NCBI GenBank assembly: GCA_002373675.1
Contig: DFLF01000005.1
Coordinates: 62,001 to 126,000, forward strand
Origin: Pseudobutyrivibrio sp. UBA3626
GTDB taxonomy: Bacteria > Bacillota > Clostridia > Lachnospirales > Lachnospiraceae
DNA: 64,000 nucleotides
Reading direction: 5' to 3'
Notes under the pieces: model-generated
Database searches by the model: none
The model's input: the letters and a program-made list of their open reading frames with translations, nothing else
What the model was told of the DNA's origin: nothing
Part shown: in pieces, positions 37,286 through 46,043 of the stretch
Layout of the letters: every line of letters begins with the position of its first letter
Numbering within the stretch: position 1 is the stretch's first letter
Translations under genes and position numbers: made by a program

Positions 37286-39847
37286 ATGCGTTCAAGAAGA
37301 CGTCTACCAAGATTAGATAAAAAAACCAAAAAACAGATTTTAATAATGATTCTTATTTTTGTTGGCTCTATTATACTTTTTTCTGTTATTTTTAATTTCA
37401 AGAAAGTATATGCCACATCTGAAATGGATAACGCATCACTTCCAACAATTTCTTCAGAAGCATTCAATACCAATATAGGTGAACTTCACGGTTATAAAGA
37501 TGAAATGGATGCATGTTATATGCGTGATTCTGTAATACCTCTAGGTTCAGACAGAAAGCTTCCTCTTACCATTAATACACATGGTAATTCTATCAGTTCC
37601 ATATCATATGAGATTCGTTCCACAGATATGGAGCGCAAAATTGCAGAGACCGAGGTAAAGGATTACGATAAATCAAACTCCGATAATATTAACTTAAACC
37701 TTCAAATTGAGAATCTTACAGAAGAGGGTACTGAGTATTTATTCATTATCAAATTAAAATGTGACGGTGAAGATGTACGTTATTATACTCGAATCCTTAT
37801 TCCATCAAATTGTCATGAGAAGGAGCTTTTCGACTTTGTAAAGAATTTCCATGACACATCGCTATATGGAAATTACAACGATCTTGCAATGTATCTTGAG
37901 ACTTCAGACAGTGCCAATCACGACACCCTATCTGAAGTAACACTTGCATCAACAGCAGATCAGGTTGGTTTCAGTGGTTTTGAAGCAACAGAAGTTGCCA
38001 AACCAATAATTGAAATCAAAGATATTAACTCAGATTACTGCGTATTCGAAATGCGGTATCAATTACAGCTTAATGAAGACGGTAATGTATCTTTCTTTAA
38101 TGTAAAAGAATACTACAAAGTCAGATACACTCAGGCAAGAATTTTCATATTGGATTATCGTCGTAATATGGAAGAAATAATTAACGGACAGAAAATTGTC
38201 CAGGATAAAAATGTTATTAATCTGGGAGTTACTTCGAAGGATATTAATTATTTGTCTAATGAAGTTGGTACAATTACTTGTTTTGTGCAAGGCGGCGAGT
38301 TGTTCGAATATAACCAGAATGAGGGAAAACTAATTAAATTGTTTAGTTTTCTAGATAATAATTACAACGACAGCCGTTGCTTCTATGATGAGCATTCAAT
38401 TAAGATTCTTGCAATTAATGAAAACGGTGATGTTAATTTTGCAGTATATGGATATATGAACAGAGGCAAACATGAGGGCTACTGTGGAATAGACTTGTAC
38501 AAATACGACGCAGCAACTGAAAAGACAATAGAAGAGGCTTTCGTTGCTACAACCTGTTCATACCAGATTCTTAAAGCAAGTTTCTCTGATCTTCTGTACA
38601 AAGCAAATGACAAATACTTCTATGTAATGATATCAGGTAACTTGGTTAAGATTAATCTAAATAATGATACAATGGAGACAATTCTTGAGGGATTAGATAC
38701 TTCACAGTATGCAGCTTCAAGATCAGGACGATACATCGCCTATACAACCACACCTAACAAGGCGACCTCTCTAATCGTTGAAGATTTAAGTGATGAAAGC
38801 AAGTTTACAATAAATGCAGGAACTAACCAATACATCAGACCTCTCGCATTCATGGACGAAGATCTGGTATATGGACTTGTAAATGCTGACGATGTAGATA
38901 GAAATGTGGCCGGTTCCATAATATATCCTGTCTCAGATATCTATATCGTGCAAATAACTTTACCAACACGTCCAGTTCTAAAAGAGTACAAAAAAGATGG
39001 CTTCTATGTAACGAATGCAACCCTCAATTCATTTACTCTTTATCTGGACAGAGTCACAAAATCAGACGGCGGATATGTAGAAGCAGAAGGAGATACAATT
39101 AAAAATAGTGCCGGCGAACTTGGTCGTGCAGTTGATTTTCAATTCAAAAAAGATCAAGTCAGAGGTGAGGTAACGCTACTTAAGAGTGCAAAAATGGATG
39201 ACAAGAATCCTATACCCGCTTTCAATTCAACTACTGCTGCCACTCACTTTACAGGCTCAGACAATACAATTACAGTTACGGCAAGTAACGCTAATGAAGA
39301 ATACTTTGTATATGTTGGAAGCCAGGTACTTCTCGCTACTAACACCACATCAGATGCTATTCGATTTGCTGATGAGCAAATGGGAATTGTAGTAGATAAT
39401 AATTCTTCCTACGTATGGAAGAAAGGAAAACAACCATATGTTAATGCATTTTCTAATCTAAGAGTTGGAGACCAGGATGCCAAGGCAGATACCATATCAA
39501 AGTGTATTAGTACAATGTTAGTTAAAGAAGGAATCAACGTTGAAGTAAACACCTATATTGAAAATGGGGATGGTGCATACGAAATACTAAAGAGCTTAAT
39601 GAAAAATTATAATGTCCTAGACCTGACAGGATGTAACCTTAATGAAGTTCTCTACTATGTATCACAGGGAAGTCCGGTGCTCGCAATAACTGGTCCAGAC
39701 AGCGCAGAACTAATCGTTGGATACGATGCAGGAAGTATTGTTACATATAATCCTAACAATAATGCATATACAAGAATTGGTTCTGTAGAAGCTTCTGCAA
39801 AATACGAGTCTGATAATAACGTATTCATATCGTATGTTAAGAAATAA
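37286..39847 (+). CDS. Large membrane-anchored surface protein, beta-propeller-like plus C39-like tail
   Basis: 853 residues from ATG 37286 (GAGGAG 6 nt upstream); an upstream GTG lies in the repeats and is unlikely. The N-terminus is basic (MRSRRRLPRLDKKTKK), then one membrane helix (about 15-40), so the bulk is outside. Residues 300-560 show repeated beta-strand blocks such as ASRSGRYIAYTT that suggest a WD40/TolB-like propeller. The last 130 residues (NVLDLTGCNLNEVLYYVSQGSPVLAIT, in part GCNLNEVLYYVSQGSPV) look like a peptidase C39-like fold. A complete catalytic triad is not clear. I do not recognise the family. Confidence 0.6.
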   Translation: MRSRRRLPRLDKKTKKQILIMILIFVGSIILFSVIFNFKKVYATSEMDNASLPTISSEAFNTNIGELHGYKDEMDACYMRDSVIPLGSDRKLPLTINTHGNSISSISYEIRSTDMERKIAETEVKDYDKSNSDNINLNLQIENLTEEGTEYLFIIKLKCDGEDVRYYTRILIPSNCHEKELFDFVKNFHDTSLYGNYNDLAMYLETSDSANHDTLSEVTLASTADQVGFSGFEATEVAKPIIEIKDINSDYCVFEMRYQLQLNEDGNVSFFNVKEYYKVRYTQARIFILDYRRNMEEIINGQKIVQDKNVINLGVTSKDINYLSNEVGTITCFVQGGELFEYNQNEGKLIKLFSFLDNNYNDSRCFYDEHSIKILAINENGDVNFAVYGYMNRGKHEGYCGIDLYKYDAATEKTIEEAFVATTCSYQILKASFSDLLYKANDKYFYVMISGNLVKINLNNDTMETILEGLDTSQYAASRSGRYIAYTTTPNKATSLIVEDLSDESKFTINAGTNQYIRPLAFMDEDLVYGLVNADDVDRNVAGSIIYPVSDIYIVQITLPTRPVLKEYKKDGFYVTNATLNSFTLYLDRVTKSDGGYVEAEGDTIKNSAGELGRAVDFQFKKDQVRGEVTLLKSAKMDDKNPIPAFNSTTAATHFTGSDNTITVTASNANEEYFVYVGSQVLLATNTTSDAIRFADEQMGIVVDNNSSYVWKKGKQPYVNAFSNLRVGDQDAKADTISKCISTMLVKEGINVEVNTYIENGDGAYEILKSLMKNYNVLDLTGCNLNEVLYYVSQGSPVLAITGPDSAELIVGYDAGSIVTYNPNNNAYTRIGSVEASAKYESDNNVFISYVKK

Positions 39848-39863
39848 GCAGAAATAGATAGCA

Positions 39864-40835
39864 TTAAAGTATCATTGCTATAAGAGGTATGGTAAATACT
39901 GTTAATAGTGTAGTTATAAATGTAATCTGTGCCATAAATTTCTCATCGCCATCATACTCTACACAAAGCATTGTACCTGCTGTCGCAACTGGCATAGCAG
40001 CAATAATAACAGTTTCACCAAGAAGCAAATCATTGCCCTGACAAATTGGCATATAAATAAAATACATAAGAACAGGCGTAACTATTACCTGAATGAAGGC
40101 AAATAGATACGCCTTTACATTTGTAAACATTTCTTTAAATGGCATTTCTGCAAGCGCTGCGCCGATTACAAGTAGAGCGCCTGGTGTTGTAATTCCACCT
40201 AATATGTCAAATGTGTCAGCAAGAAAGTCAGGTCCCTGAAATCCTGTGACTCCCATAATAACACATAGTATTGCAGCAATCATTGCTGGAGTCAGAATTA
40301 ATTTACCAATTTTTCTAACAAAAATTCTAAGGGTACTCTCTTCAGATTCCGCTACGTTCTTAACCTTTTCCCTGACATTGTAACCAGACAACATTGCTAT
40401 ACCAAGTGAATAACATAGAAGGTTAAACGGCATATTGAATATACTTGTGTAAAATGCTGATTCAGCGCCGAAAACTGCATATGTTACAGGAAAACCTATG
40501 AAGCCAACATTGGCAAACATTATGCCAAATTCCGCTGCTCCTTTTTGCTGGCCCTTAAGTCTAAGTATTAAAGAAGTTCCCTTTGCCAAGGCAAAAAGAA
40601 CAACATATGTTGAAAATGCAATTAATAGAATAAAAAGAATCTCGCTTGTAGATGGAAGATTCTCTGAATTCATTACAGATGATAGAATTGTACAAGGCAT
40701 AGATATATTGATAATAATCTTAGACAGTGCCGCCTTCACGTTTGATCCAAGTATCTTAGCCTTTGCAGCGATATATCCAATTATTATTATCAGAAATAAT
40801 TCTGACATCTTAATGAAAACAGGTAAAAAATCCAT
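39864..40835 (-). CDS. AEC-family (auxin efflux carrier type) permease
   Basis: 323 residues with about ten hydrophobic helices. AEC features include IINISMPCTILSSV, GFIGFPVTYAVFG with a central loop, and the C-terminal MPVATAGTMLCVEYDGDE. Known relatives move small carboxylates such as malate or malonate. It starts 8 nt after eda and closes the glucuronate operon, so uronate or a pathway acid is a plausible substrate. No other sugar-acid transporter (ABC, MFS or TRAP) is seen nearby. Confidence 0.85.
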   Translation of the reverse strand: MDFLPVFIKMSELFLIIIIGYIAAKAKILGSNVKAALSKIIINISMPCTILSSVMNSENLPSTSEILFILLIAFSTYVVLFALAKGTSLILRLKGQQKGAAEFGIMFANVGFIGFPVTYAVFGAESAFYTSIFNMPFNLLCYSLGIAMLSGYNVREKVKNVAESEESTLRIFVRKIGKLILTPAMIAAILCVIMGVTGFQGPDFLADTFDILGGITTPGALLVIGAALAEMPFKEMFTNVKAYLFAFIQVIVTPVLMYFIYMPICQGNDLLLGETVIIAAMPVATAGTMLCVEYDGDEKFMAQITFITTLLTVFTIPLIAMIL

Positions 40836-40843
40836 TACTTCCT

Positions 40844-41476
40844 CTACTTGTACTTATTTGCCAATTCACTCGCTTCATTACAAAGCTTAGTGATTTCGTC
40901 AAACTTTCCTTCCTTTATCAAATCTTTTTTAACCATCCAGCTTCCGCCACATGCTATTATACACTTTTCTTTAAGATAATTCTCTACATTTTTTGGAGAA
41001 ATTCCACCAGTAGGCATAAACCTTACATTTCCATAAGGAGCAGAAATAGCCTTGATATAGCCTATGCCACCTGCTTGCTCTGCCGGAAAAAACTTAACCA
41101 CATTAAGACCATTCTCTAATGCAAGTTCTACGTTGGATGGATTAGCACAACCTGGTATTATTATTATATTATTTTTTACACAATACTCAATAACCTTAGG
41201 ATTACTGCCTGGTGTTACTATGAACTTAGCACCGGCCTTAACTGCCTCATCCACCTGTCCAATTGTCAGGACAGTGCCAGCGCCCACTAACATATCAGGA
41301 CATTTCTTACTGATTAATTCTATTGCTCCCTTAGCAGCAGATGTTCTAAATGTTATCTCGGCAATATTGATACCACCTTTCATCATCGCCTCTGCCAAAG
41401 GAAGGGCATCCTTCTCGTCATCTATTACAACAACAGGAACAATCTTGGCATTTTCAATCTCTTTTAATACTTCCAT
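40844..41476 (-). CDS. eda: KDPG/KHG aldolase
   Basis: 210 residues. It splits 2-keto-3-deoxy-6-phosphogluconate to pyruvate and glyceraldehyde-3-phosphate. Motifs: AEITFRTSAA (catalytic Glu), VGAGTVLT, AKFIVTPGSNPKV, VKFFPAEQAGGIGYIKA (Schiff-base Lys in the VKFFP segment) and FMPTGGISP. It lies 24 nt after uxaC and 8 nt before the AEC permease. Confidence 0.95.
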   Translation of the reverse strand: MEVLKEIENAKIVPVVVIDDEKDALPLAEAMMKGGINIAEITFRTSAAKGAIELISKKCPDMLVGAGTVLTIGQVDEAVKAGAKFIVTPGSNPKVIEYCVKNNIIIIPGCANPSNVELALENGLNVVKFFPAEQAGGIGYIKAISAPYGNVRFMPTGGISPKNVENYLKEKCIIACGGSWMVKKDLIKEGKFDEITKLCNEASELANKYK

Positions 41477-41500
41477 CTTCTATCCCTCTCTTATACATAT

Positions 41501-42919
41501 CTACTTCTTCATATATTCTCTTATATTGTTAGAACATATATCTCTTATTATTTCGCTGAGTACTTCTTTATCAAATGGATACTCTCCGTTTTCCACAAGG
41601 TTTCCTATATAATTACAGAGAATTCTTCTGAAATACTCGTGTCTTGTGAAGCTAAGCATACTTCTTGAATCAGTTACCATTCCAACGAAATTGGCAAGTA
41701 CACCCGATTCCGCGAATGACTCAAGCTGGCTCTCCATACCCCTCTTGTGGTCAAGTACCCACCACGCTGAACCCAATTGAATCTTGCTTCTTGCTTCACT
41801 GTTTTGGAAATTGCCTAGCATAGTGGCAATAGTTGTATTGTCCTTAGAATTGAGGTTGTAGATAACTGTCTTAGGAAGACCATCTCCATACTCCATAGCA
41901 TCCAGCAAGCCAGAAAGCTGAGACGCATAACTGAAATCATCTGCACTGTCGAATCCACTATCAACTCCAATCTTCTCAAAGCTCTTCGTAGAGTTATTAC
42001 GAAGTGCTCCTATATGAAGCTGCATAATCCATCCACGCTTGTAATAATTAGAAGCAAGATATGTTAGCAGATAACTTCTATATACTTTTGCTTCATATTG
42101 AGAAACCTCTTCACCATTATGCTTCTTCTCAAAAATGCTATTAATTAATTCTTCTACAGATACACCTGACTTATTATCAATAAAATCTTCATATACATAT
42201 CCTTCAAGGCTATGATCTGAAATTCTACATCCTACTTCTTCAAAATAATCCATTCTGTCGACTAATGCCTTGCATAGATTATCACAAGAATTAATAGAGT
42301 AACCTACTGTTTTTTCTAAATCTGCCAAATATTCATTATAATCTTCTCTTAATATATTAAGCGCTTTATCCGGGCGAAATGTAGGTCGAACTTTAAACCT
42401 CTTCTCTTCGGCCTGAAGCTTCTTGTGATACTCCAAATTATCCACAGGGTCATCTGTGGTACATAGTTCTATCACATTCATCTTAACTAATAATTCCCTC
42501 GGTCGAAAATCCTCTAGACTCAGCTTATTATTTGCAATGTCCCAGAACTCTTCTGCTGTCTTATATGTAAGTGGCTTATCATAATCAAAGTATCTCTTCA
42601 TCTCAAGATGATTCCAATGATATAGTGGACTGCCAATAAGACGCGGTACAGTTTCCGCCCATTTTGCATACTTATCATAATCACTGGCATCACCTGTTAC
42701 ATATTTCTCATCTATACCATTGCTTCGCATTGCGCGCCACTTGTAATGGTCATGGCCAAGCCAGACTTCTGTAATATTATCATAGTTCCTGTTCTCATAT
42801 ATCTCTTTTGCACTCAAGTGATTATGAAAATCAATAATTGGCTCTTTCCTGGCTATGTTATACAACCACTTGGCTGTGTCTGATTGTAGTAGGAAATCAT
42901 CGCTTAAAAACTCTTTCAT
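41501..42919 (-). CDS. uxaC: Glucuronate isomerase UxaC
   Basis: 472 residues from ATG 42919, with AAGGAG 8 nt upstream. A longer in-frame ORF to 42988 would translate the hairpin repeats and is rejected. It isomerises D-glucuronate to D-fructuronate (or galacturonate to tagaturonate). IIDFHNHLSAKEI gives the amidohydrolase metal histidines. MQLHIGALRNNSTK and GMVTDSRSMLSFTRHEYFRRILCN (in part DSRSMLSFTRHEYFRR) are family hallmarks. It is the third gene of the uxuA-uxuB-uxaC-eda-permease operon. Confidence 0.96.
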   Translation of the reverse strand: MKEFLSDDFLLQSDTAKWLYNIARKEPIIDFHNHLSAKEIYENRNYDNITEVWLGHDHYKWRAMRSNGIDEKYVTGDASDYDKYAKWAETVPRLIGSPLYHWNHLEMKRYFDYDKPLTYKTAEEFWDIANNKLSLEDFRPRELLVKMNVIELCTTDDPVDNLEYHKKLQAEEKRFKVRPTFRPDKALNILREDYNEYLADLEKTVGYSINSCDNLCKALVDRMDYFEEVGCRISDHSLEGYVYEDFIDNKSGVSVEELINSIFEKKHNGEEVSQYEAKVYRSYLLTYLASNYYKRGWIMQLHIGALRNNSTKSFEKIGVDSGFDSADDFSYASQLSGLLDAMEYGDGLPKTVIYNLNSKDNTTIATMLGNFQNSEARSKIQLGSAWWVLDHKRGMESQLESFAESGVLANFVGMVTDSRSMLSFTRHEYFRRILCNYIGNLVENGEYPFDKEVLSEIIRDICSNNIREYMKK

Positions 42920-42946
42920 ACTATATCTCCTTATGTCTCCCAAAAA

Positions 42947-43019
42947 CCAACATTTCACTTCGTGAAATGTCGCCGCGTCGTAAGGCATCCCCCATGCTTC
43001 GCATGGTACCCCTTACGAC
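42947..43019 (-). repeat. GCGAAGC hairpin composite upstream of uxaC
   Basis: Module B-like hairpin with 9-bp stem ACATTTCAC/GTGAAATGT and TTC loop at 42950-42970. Module A has an outer stem GTCGTAAGG (42977-42985) / CCTTACGAC (43011-43019) and inner CCATGC-TTC-GCATGG (42992-43006). It fills most of the 103-nt gap between the uxuB stop and the uxaC start. Confidence 0.9.
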
Positions 43020-43022
43020 ATA

Positions 43023-43871
43023 TCAAACTCCTGAATAAGCAGCGAAGCCACCGTCAATTGGTACTACAACGCCTGTTACGAATCCAGACATCTTAGAATT
43101 AACTAAGTATAATAATGTTCCATTTATTTCTTCTGCTTCTCCAAAACGTCCCATTGGCGTTGCATTAAGAATCTTGTTACTACGCTCTGTTGGATTTCCA
43201 TCCTTATCAAATAGTAAATCTCTATTCTGATTAGTTACAAAGAATCCCGGTGCTAATGCGTTAACCCTGATTCCAACCTTGGAGAAATGAACAGCCAGCC
43301 ACTGTGTAAAGTTGGATATAGCCGACTTGGCGCCTGAATATGCCGGAATCTTCGTAAGAGGTGTAAATGCGTTCATGGAAGATACATTAATGACACAACA
43401 GTCTTTTCTTCCAATCATATCTTTGGCAAATACCTGTGTGGGAAGCAATGTTCCTATAAAGTTAAGATTGAATACGAACTCAACACCACCCTGGTCTAAG
43501 TCAAAGAAAGATACAATATCCTCTTTCTCATCATCACCGATTTCAAAGTACTCATTAGTAGTATTAGCTCTTGCATTATTACCGCCTGCTCCATTAAGAA
43601 GAATATCACATGAACCCAAGTCTTCTAATACTGCTGCATGTACTTCTTCAAGACTTCCTTTGTCAAGTACATTTGCCTTGTAGCCTTTTGCAATAAATCC
43701 TTCATCTTCAATCGCCTTAGCAGCTTTTTTTGCCGCTTCTTCATTAAGATCCAAAAGTGCCACCTTAGCTCCCTGCTCTGCCAAAGTCTTTGCAAACATT
43801 GAACATAGCACTCCGCCTGCTCCTGTTACAACTGCTACCTTACCATTAATATCAAGTCCAAAATCCTGCAT
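43023..43871 (-). CDS. uxuB: SDR-type D-mannonate oxidoreductase (fructuronate reductase)
   Basis: 282 residues. Rossmann motif GAGGVLCSMFAKTLAEQG, NAG-equivalent NGAGGNN, catalytic Ser in INVSSMNAF and YSGAK (Tyr and Lys). It is an SDR, not the long-chain dehydrogenase UxuB of E. coli. Position between uxuA (3 nt gap) and uxaC strongly supports NADH-linked reduction of fructuronate to mannonate. A segment at about 105-130 (EIGDDEKEDIVSFFDLDQGG) is an insertion common to this subgroup. The name is by role and context. Confidence 0.87.
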   Translation of the reverse strand: MQDFGLDINGKVAVVTGAGGVLCSMFAKTLAEQGAKVALLDLNEEAAKKAAKAIEDEGFIAKGYKANVLDKGSLEEVHAAVLEDLGSCDILLNGAGGNNARANTTNEYFEIGDDEKEDIVSFFDLDQGGVEFVFNLNFIGTLLPTQVFAKDMIGRKDCCVINVSSMNAFTPLTKIPAYSGAKSAISNFTQWLAVHFSKVGIRVNALAPGFFVTNQNRDLLFDKDGNPTERSNKILNATPMGRFGEAEEINGTLLYLVNSKMSGFVTGVVVPIDGGFAAYSGV

Positions 43872-43874
43872 CTT

Positions 43875-44930
43875 CTAATCCTCCTTACCTGCTTTTTCTA
43901 CTGCTTCAAAAAGTCCGTTAATATAAGTTGCACCAAGTGCTCTGTCATACAGACCGTATCCTGCTCGTCCTGTCTCTCCCCAAATCATCCTTCCGTGATC
44001 GGGTCTTACATATCCGTCAAAACCGCCATCCACAAGAGCCTTGACAATCTCATACATATCAAGGCTTCCATCCTTGGATAGATGTCCCGACTCTTCAAAT
44101 CCATTATCTAATATCTTCACATTTCTTAGATGTGCAAAATGTATTCTTCCCATCTTGGAATATTTATAAGCCATCTTAACAACATCATTCTTATTAGAAC
44201 ATCCAAGGGAACCTGTACAAAGAGTGATGCCATGATGCTTGTCATCCTCTAGTGCCAGAAATCTGTCAAGATTCTTCTCATCTGTAATTATTCTCGGTAG
44301 ACCAAAGATACTCCAACAAGGGTCATCTTCGTGAATTGCCATATATACATCACACTCACTAGCCACGGGAATTATCCTATGTATAAAATATGCAAGGTTT
44401 TCCCACAACTGATCCTCTGTCATCTCATTATACTCAGATACCACTTGTGCTAACTCCTCGGGAGTATAGCTTGCGTCCCATCCCGGAAGAGTAAGATCTG
44501 AATCGGACTTAAGAGGATTAACCTTATCAACCTCTTCCTGATAATATACAAGGGATGTTGAGCCGTCTTTATTAACATGATCTAGGCTTGTTCTTGTCCA
44601 GTCAAATACAGGCATGAAATTATAACAGATGCATTTTACTCCTGCTTTAGCTACTCTTCTTATATTCTCACAATAATTATCAATCAGTTTATCACGACTG
44701 GGTTTGCCAAGCTTGATGTCCTCGTGAACAGGGATTGATTCTATTACTTCATATGATAATCCTTTTTCCTTAACCAGCTTAGCTTGTCTGTCAATAGCTT
44801 CCTGTGGCCAGACTTCGCCCACAGGGACGTCATATATTGCAGTTACAATAGAGTCCATTCCGGGAATCTGTGCAATGTTGTCCAAAGTTACCTGGTCGTC
44901 TTCTCCGTACCACCTAAATGAAAGTTTCAT
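43875..44930 (-). CDS. uxuA: Mannonate dehydratase UxuA
   Basis: 351 residues. It dehydrates D-mannonate to 2-keto-3-deoxygluconate, using Mn or Fe. MKLSFRWYGEDDQVTL at the start, YNFMPVFDWTRT, MAIHEDDPCWSIFGLPRI, GITLCTGSLG, HFAHLRN and RPDHGRMIWGE are all standard and hold the metal ligands. It is the first gene of the minus-strand glucuronate operon. GGAAAGGAAG precedes the ATG. Confidence 0.97.
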   Translation of the reverse strand: MKLSFRWYGEDDQVTLDNIAQIPGMDSIVTAIYDVPVGEVWPQEAIDRQAKLVKEKGLSYEVIESIPVHEDIKLGKPSRDKLIDNYCENIRRVAKAGVKCICYNFMPVFDWTRTSLDHVNKDGSTSLVYYQEEVDKVNPLKSDSDLTLPGWDASYTPEELAQVVSEYNEMTEDQLWENLAYFIHRIIPVASECDVYMAIHEDDPCWSIFGLPRIITDEKNLDRFLALEDDKHHGITLCTGSLGCSNKNDVVKMAYKYSKMGRIHFAHLRNVKILDNGFEESGHLSKDGSLDMYEIVKALVDGGFDGYVRPDHGRMIWGETGRAGYGLYDRALGATYINGLFEAVEKAGKED

Positions 44931-45032
44931 AATTGGCTTCCTTTCCTTAATATAGTCTACTTATGATGTATCAGCACAAGAACCTGTAACCATTATTCAG
45001 TGATGGTTGCTTTGCTTATGTCTTATACGACC

Positions 45033-45060
45033 ATTATAGTACAATAATTGCAAAATGTAA
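45033..45060 (-). promoter_or_regulatory. Promoter of uxuA operon
   Basis: TTACAT (45055-45060), 16 nt, TATAAT (45033-45038) on the minus strand. An ATTGCA motif (45047-45052) falls in the spacer and another (45060-45065) abuts the -35. Confidence 0.7.
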
Positions 45061-45086
45061 TTGCATAAATAGCACAAAACATTGCA
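45047..45086. promoter_or_regulatory. Three ATTGCA motifs, candidate AraC operator
   Basis: ATTGCA occurs at 45047-45052, 45060-45065 and 45081-45086, between divergent promoters. The second and third are 21 bp apart, two helical turns. Binding of the neighbouring AraC-type protein is inference. Confidence 0.5.
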
Positions 45087-45110
45087 AATTGTCTACAGCC
45101 ATTGTATCAT
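45082..45110 (+). promoter_or_regulatory. Promoter of araC-type gene
   Basis: TTGCAA (45082-45087), 17 nt, TATCAT (45105-45110). The -35 overlaps the third ATTGCA motif, suggesting autoregulation. Confidence 0.6.
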
Positions 45111-45152
45111 TCAGGGTAAGAAAGTATATTAGTTAATATAGAGGACAAAAGT

Positions 45153-46043
45153 ATGGAAGCATTATTCAATTCATTTTCATCAAGACAGATTATGCACGGT
45201 GAGACTTTAGAATTCTTTCATTATAAAGACGTGACGTTAGACAAAATCCAACCTCACTTCCACAATCATTACGAATTCTATTTCTTCTTAGATGGTGACA
45301 CTAATTACAACGTGGGAAATAAGAAGTTCCATTTAAAAAAGGGCGACTTTCTTATTATTAAGCCCGGTTTATTACACTTCCCGGAAGTAAAATTCACCGA
45401 CGAGAATAAGACTTATGAACGATTCGTAATATGGGCAAGCGATACATACATTAACGAACTATCCATAAAAGATGATGGAATTCTTAAAGTATTTAGCAAG
45501 ATTACGAAAAAAGGTCTATGTCACTTTCGTCCTGATACCAGGAATAAGACGATTATTCTTAACATATTAGAAGACATGACTTCTGAGATGGATGAGAAAA
45601 GTGTCGGATATAAATTTGCAATTGAATCCCTCTTCATGCAACTTATTATCCGACTATGTAGAGTGATTAGTACTCGTAACACATTTCGCCAAGAAACTGT
45701 TAGCCCTGATTTGTATTCATCTATTATCAGGTACATTCACTCGCATATTAAAGATACCCTTAGTATTGATGACTTAAGTTCACAATTCTATGTAAGTAGA
45801 AGTTACATATCCAAGGTAGTCAAAGAACATTTGAACACACCTGTGCACAAATACATTGTCAAGGTTAAGATTGAAAATGTTCTATCTCAAGTAAGACAAG
45901 GCTCCCCTCTTACTGCTACTGCAGAAGAATATGGATTCGATAACTATTCGACATTTTACAGAGAGTGTAAGAAGATATATGGAAAAAGCCCAAAAGATAT
46001 CATAAGAGATAATATTATTAAGGAGGATAATGATGATGTTTGA
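45153..46043 (+). CDS. AraC-family regulator of glucuronate genes
   Basis: 296 residues. An N-terminal cupin-like sensor domain (PHFHNHYEFYFFLDGDTNYNVG, in part HFHNHYEFYFFLDG; then KGDFLIIKPG) precedes a C-terminal pair of helix-turn-helix motifs (about 195-292; SIDDLSSQFYVSRSYISKVV and ATAEEYGFDNYSTFYRECKK, ending GKSPKDI). Placement between divergent uxuA and kdgK operons suggests it senses glucuronate or a pathway intermediate. Its stop overlaps the kdgK start. Confidence 0.88.
   Translation: MEALFNSFSSRQIMHGETLEFFHYKDVTLDKIQPHFHNHYEFYFFLDGDTNYNVGNKKFHLKKGDFLIIKPGLLHFPEVKFTDENKTYERFVIWASDTYINELSIKDDGILKVFSKITKKGLCHFRPDTRNKTIILNILEDMTSEMDEKSVGYKFAIESLFMQLIIRLCRVISTRNTFRQETVSPDLYSSIIRYIHSHIKDTLSIDDLSSQFYVSRSYISKVVKEHLNTPVHKYIVKVKIENVLSQVRQGSPLTATAEEYGFDNYSTFYRECKKIYGKSPKDIIRDNIIKEDNDDV

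Noticed and set aside
42920..42988. N-terminal extension of UxaC (23 residues)
   Set aside because: It would translate the hairpin repeat and lacks a ribosome site, whereas AAGGAG precedes the ATG at 42919.
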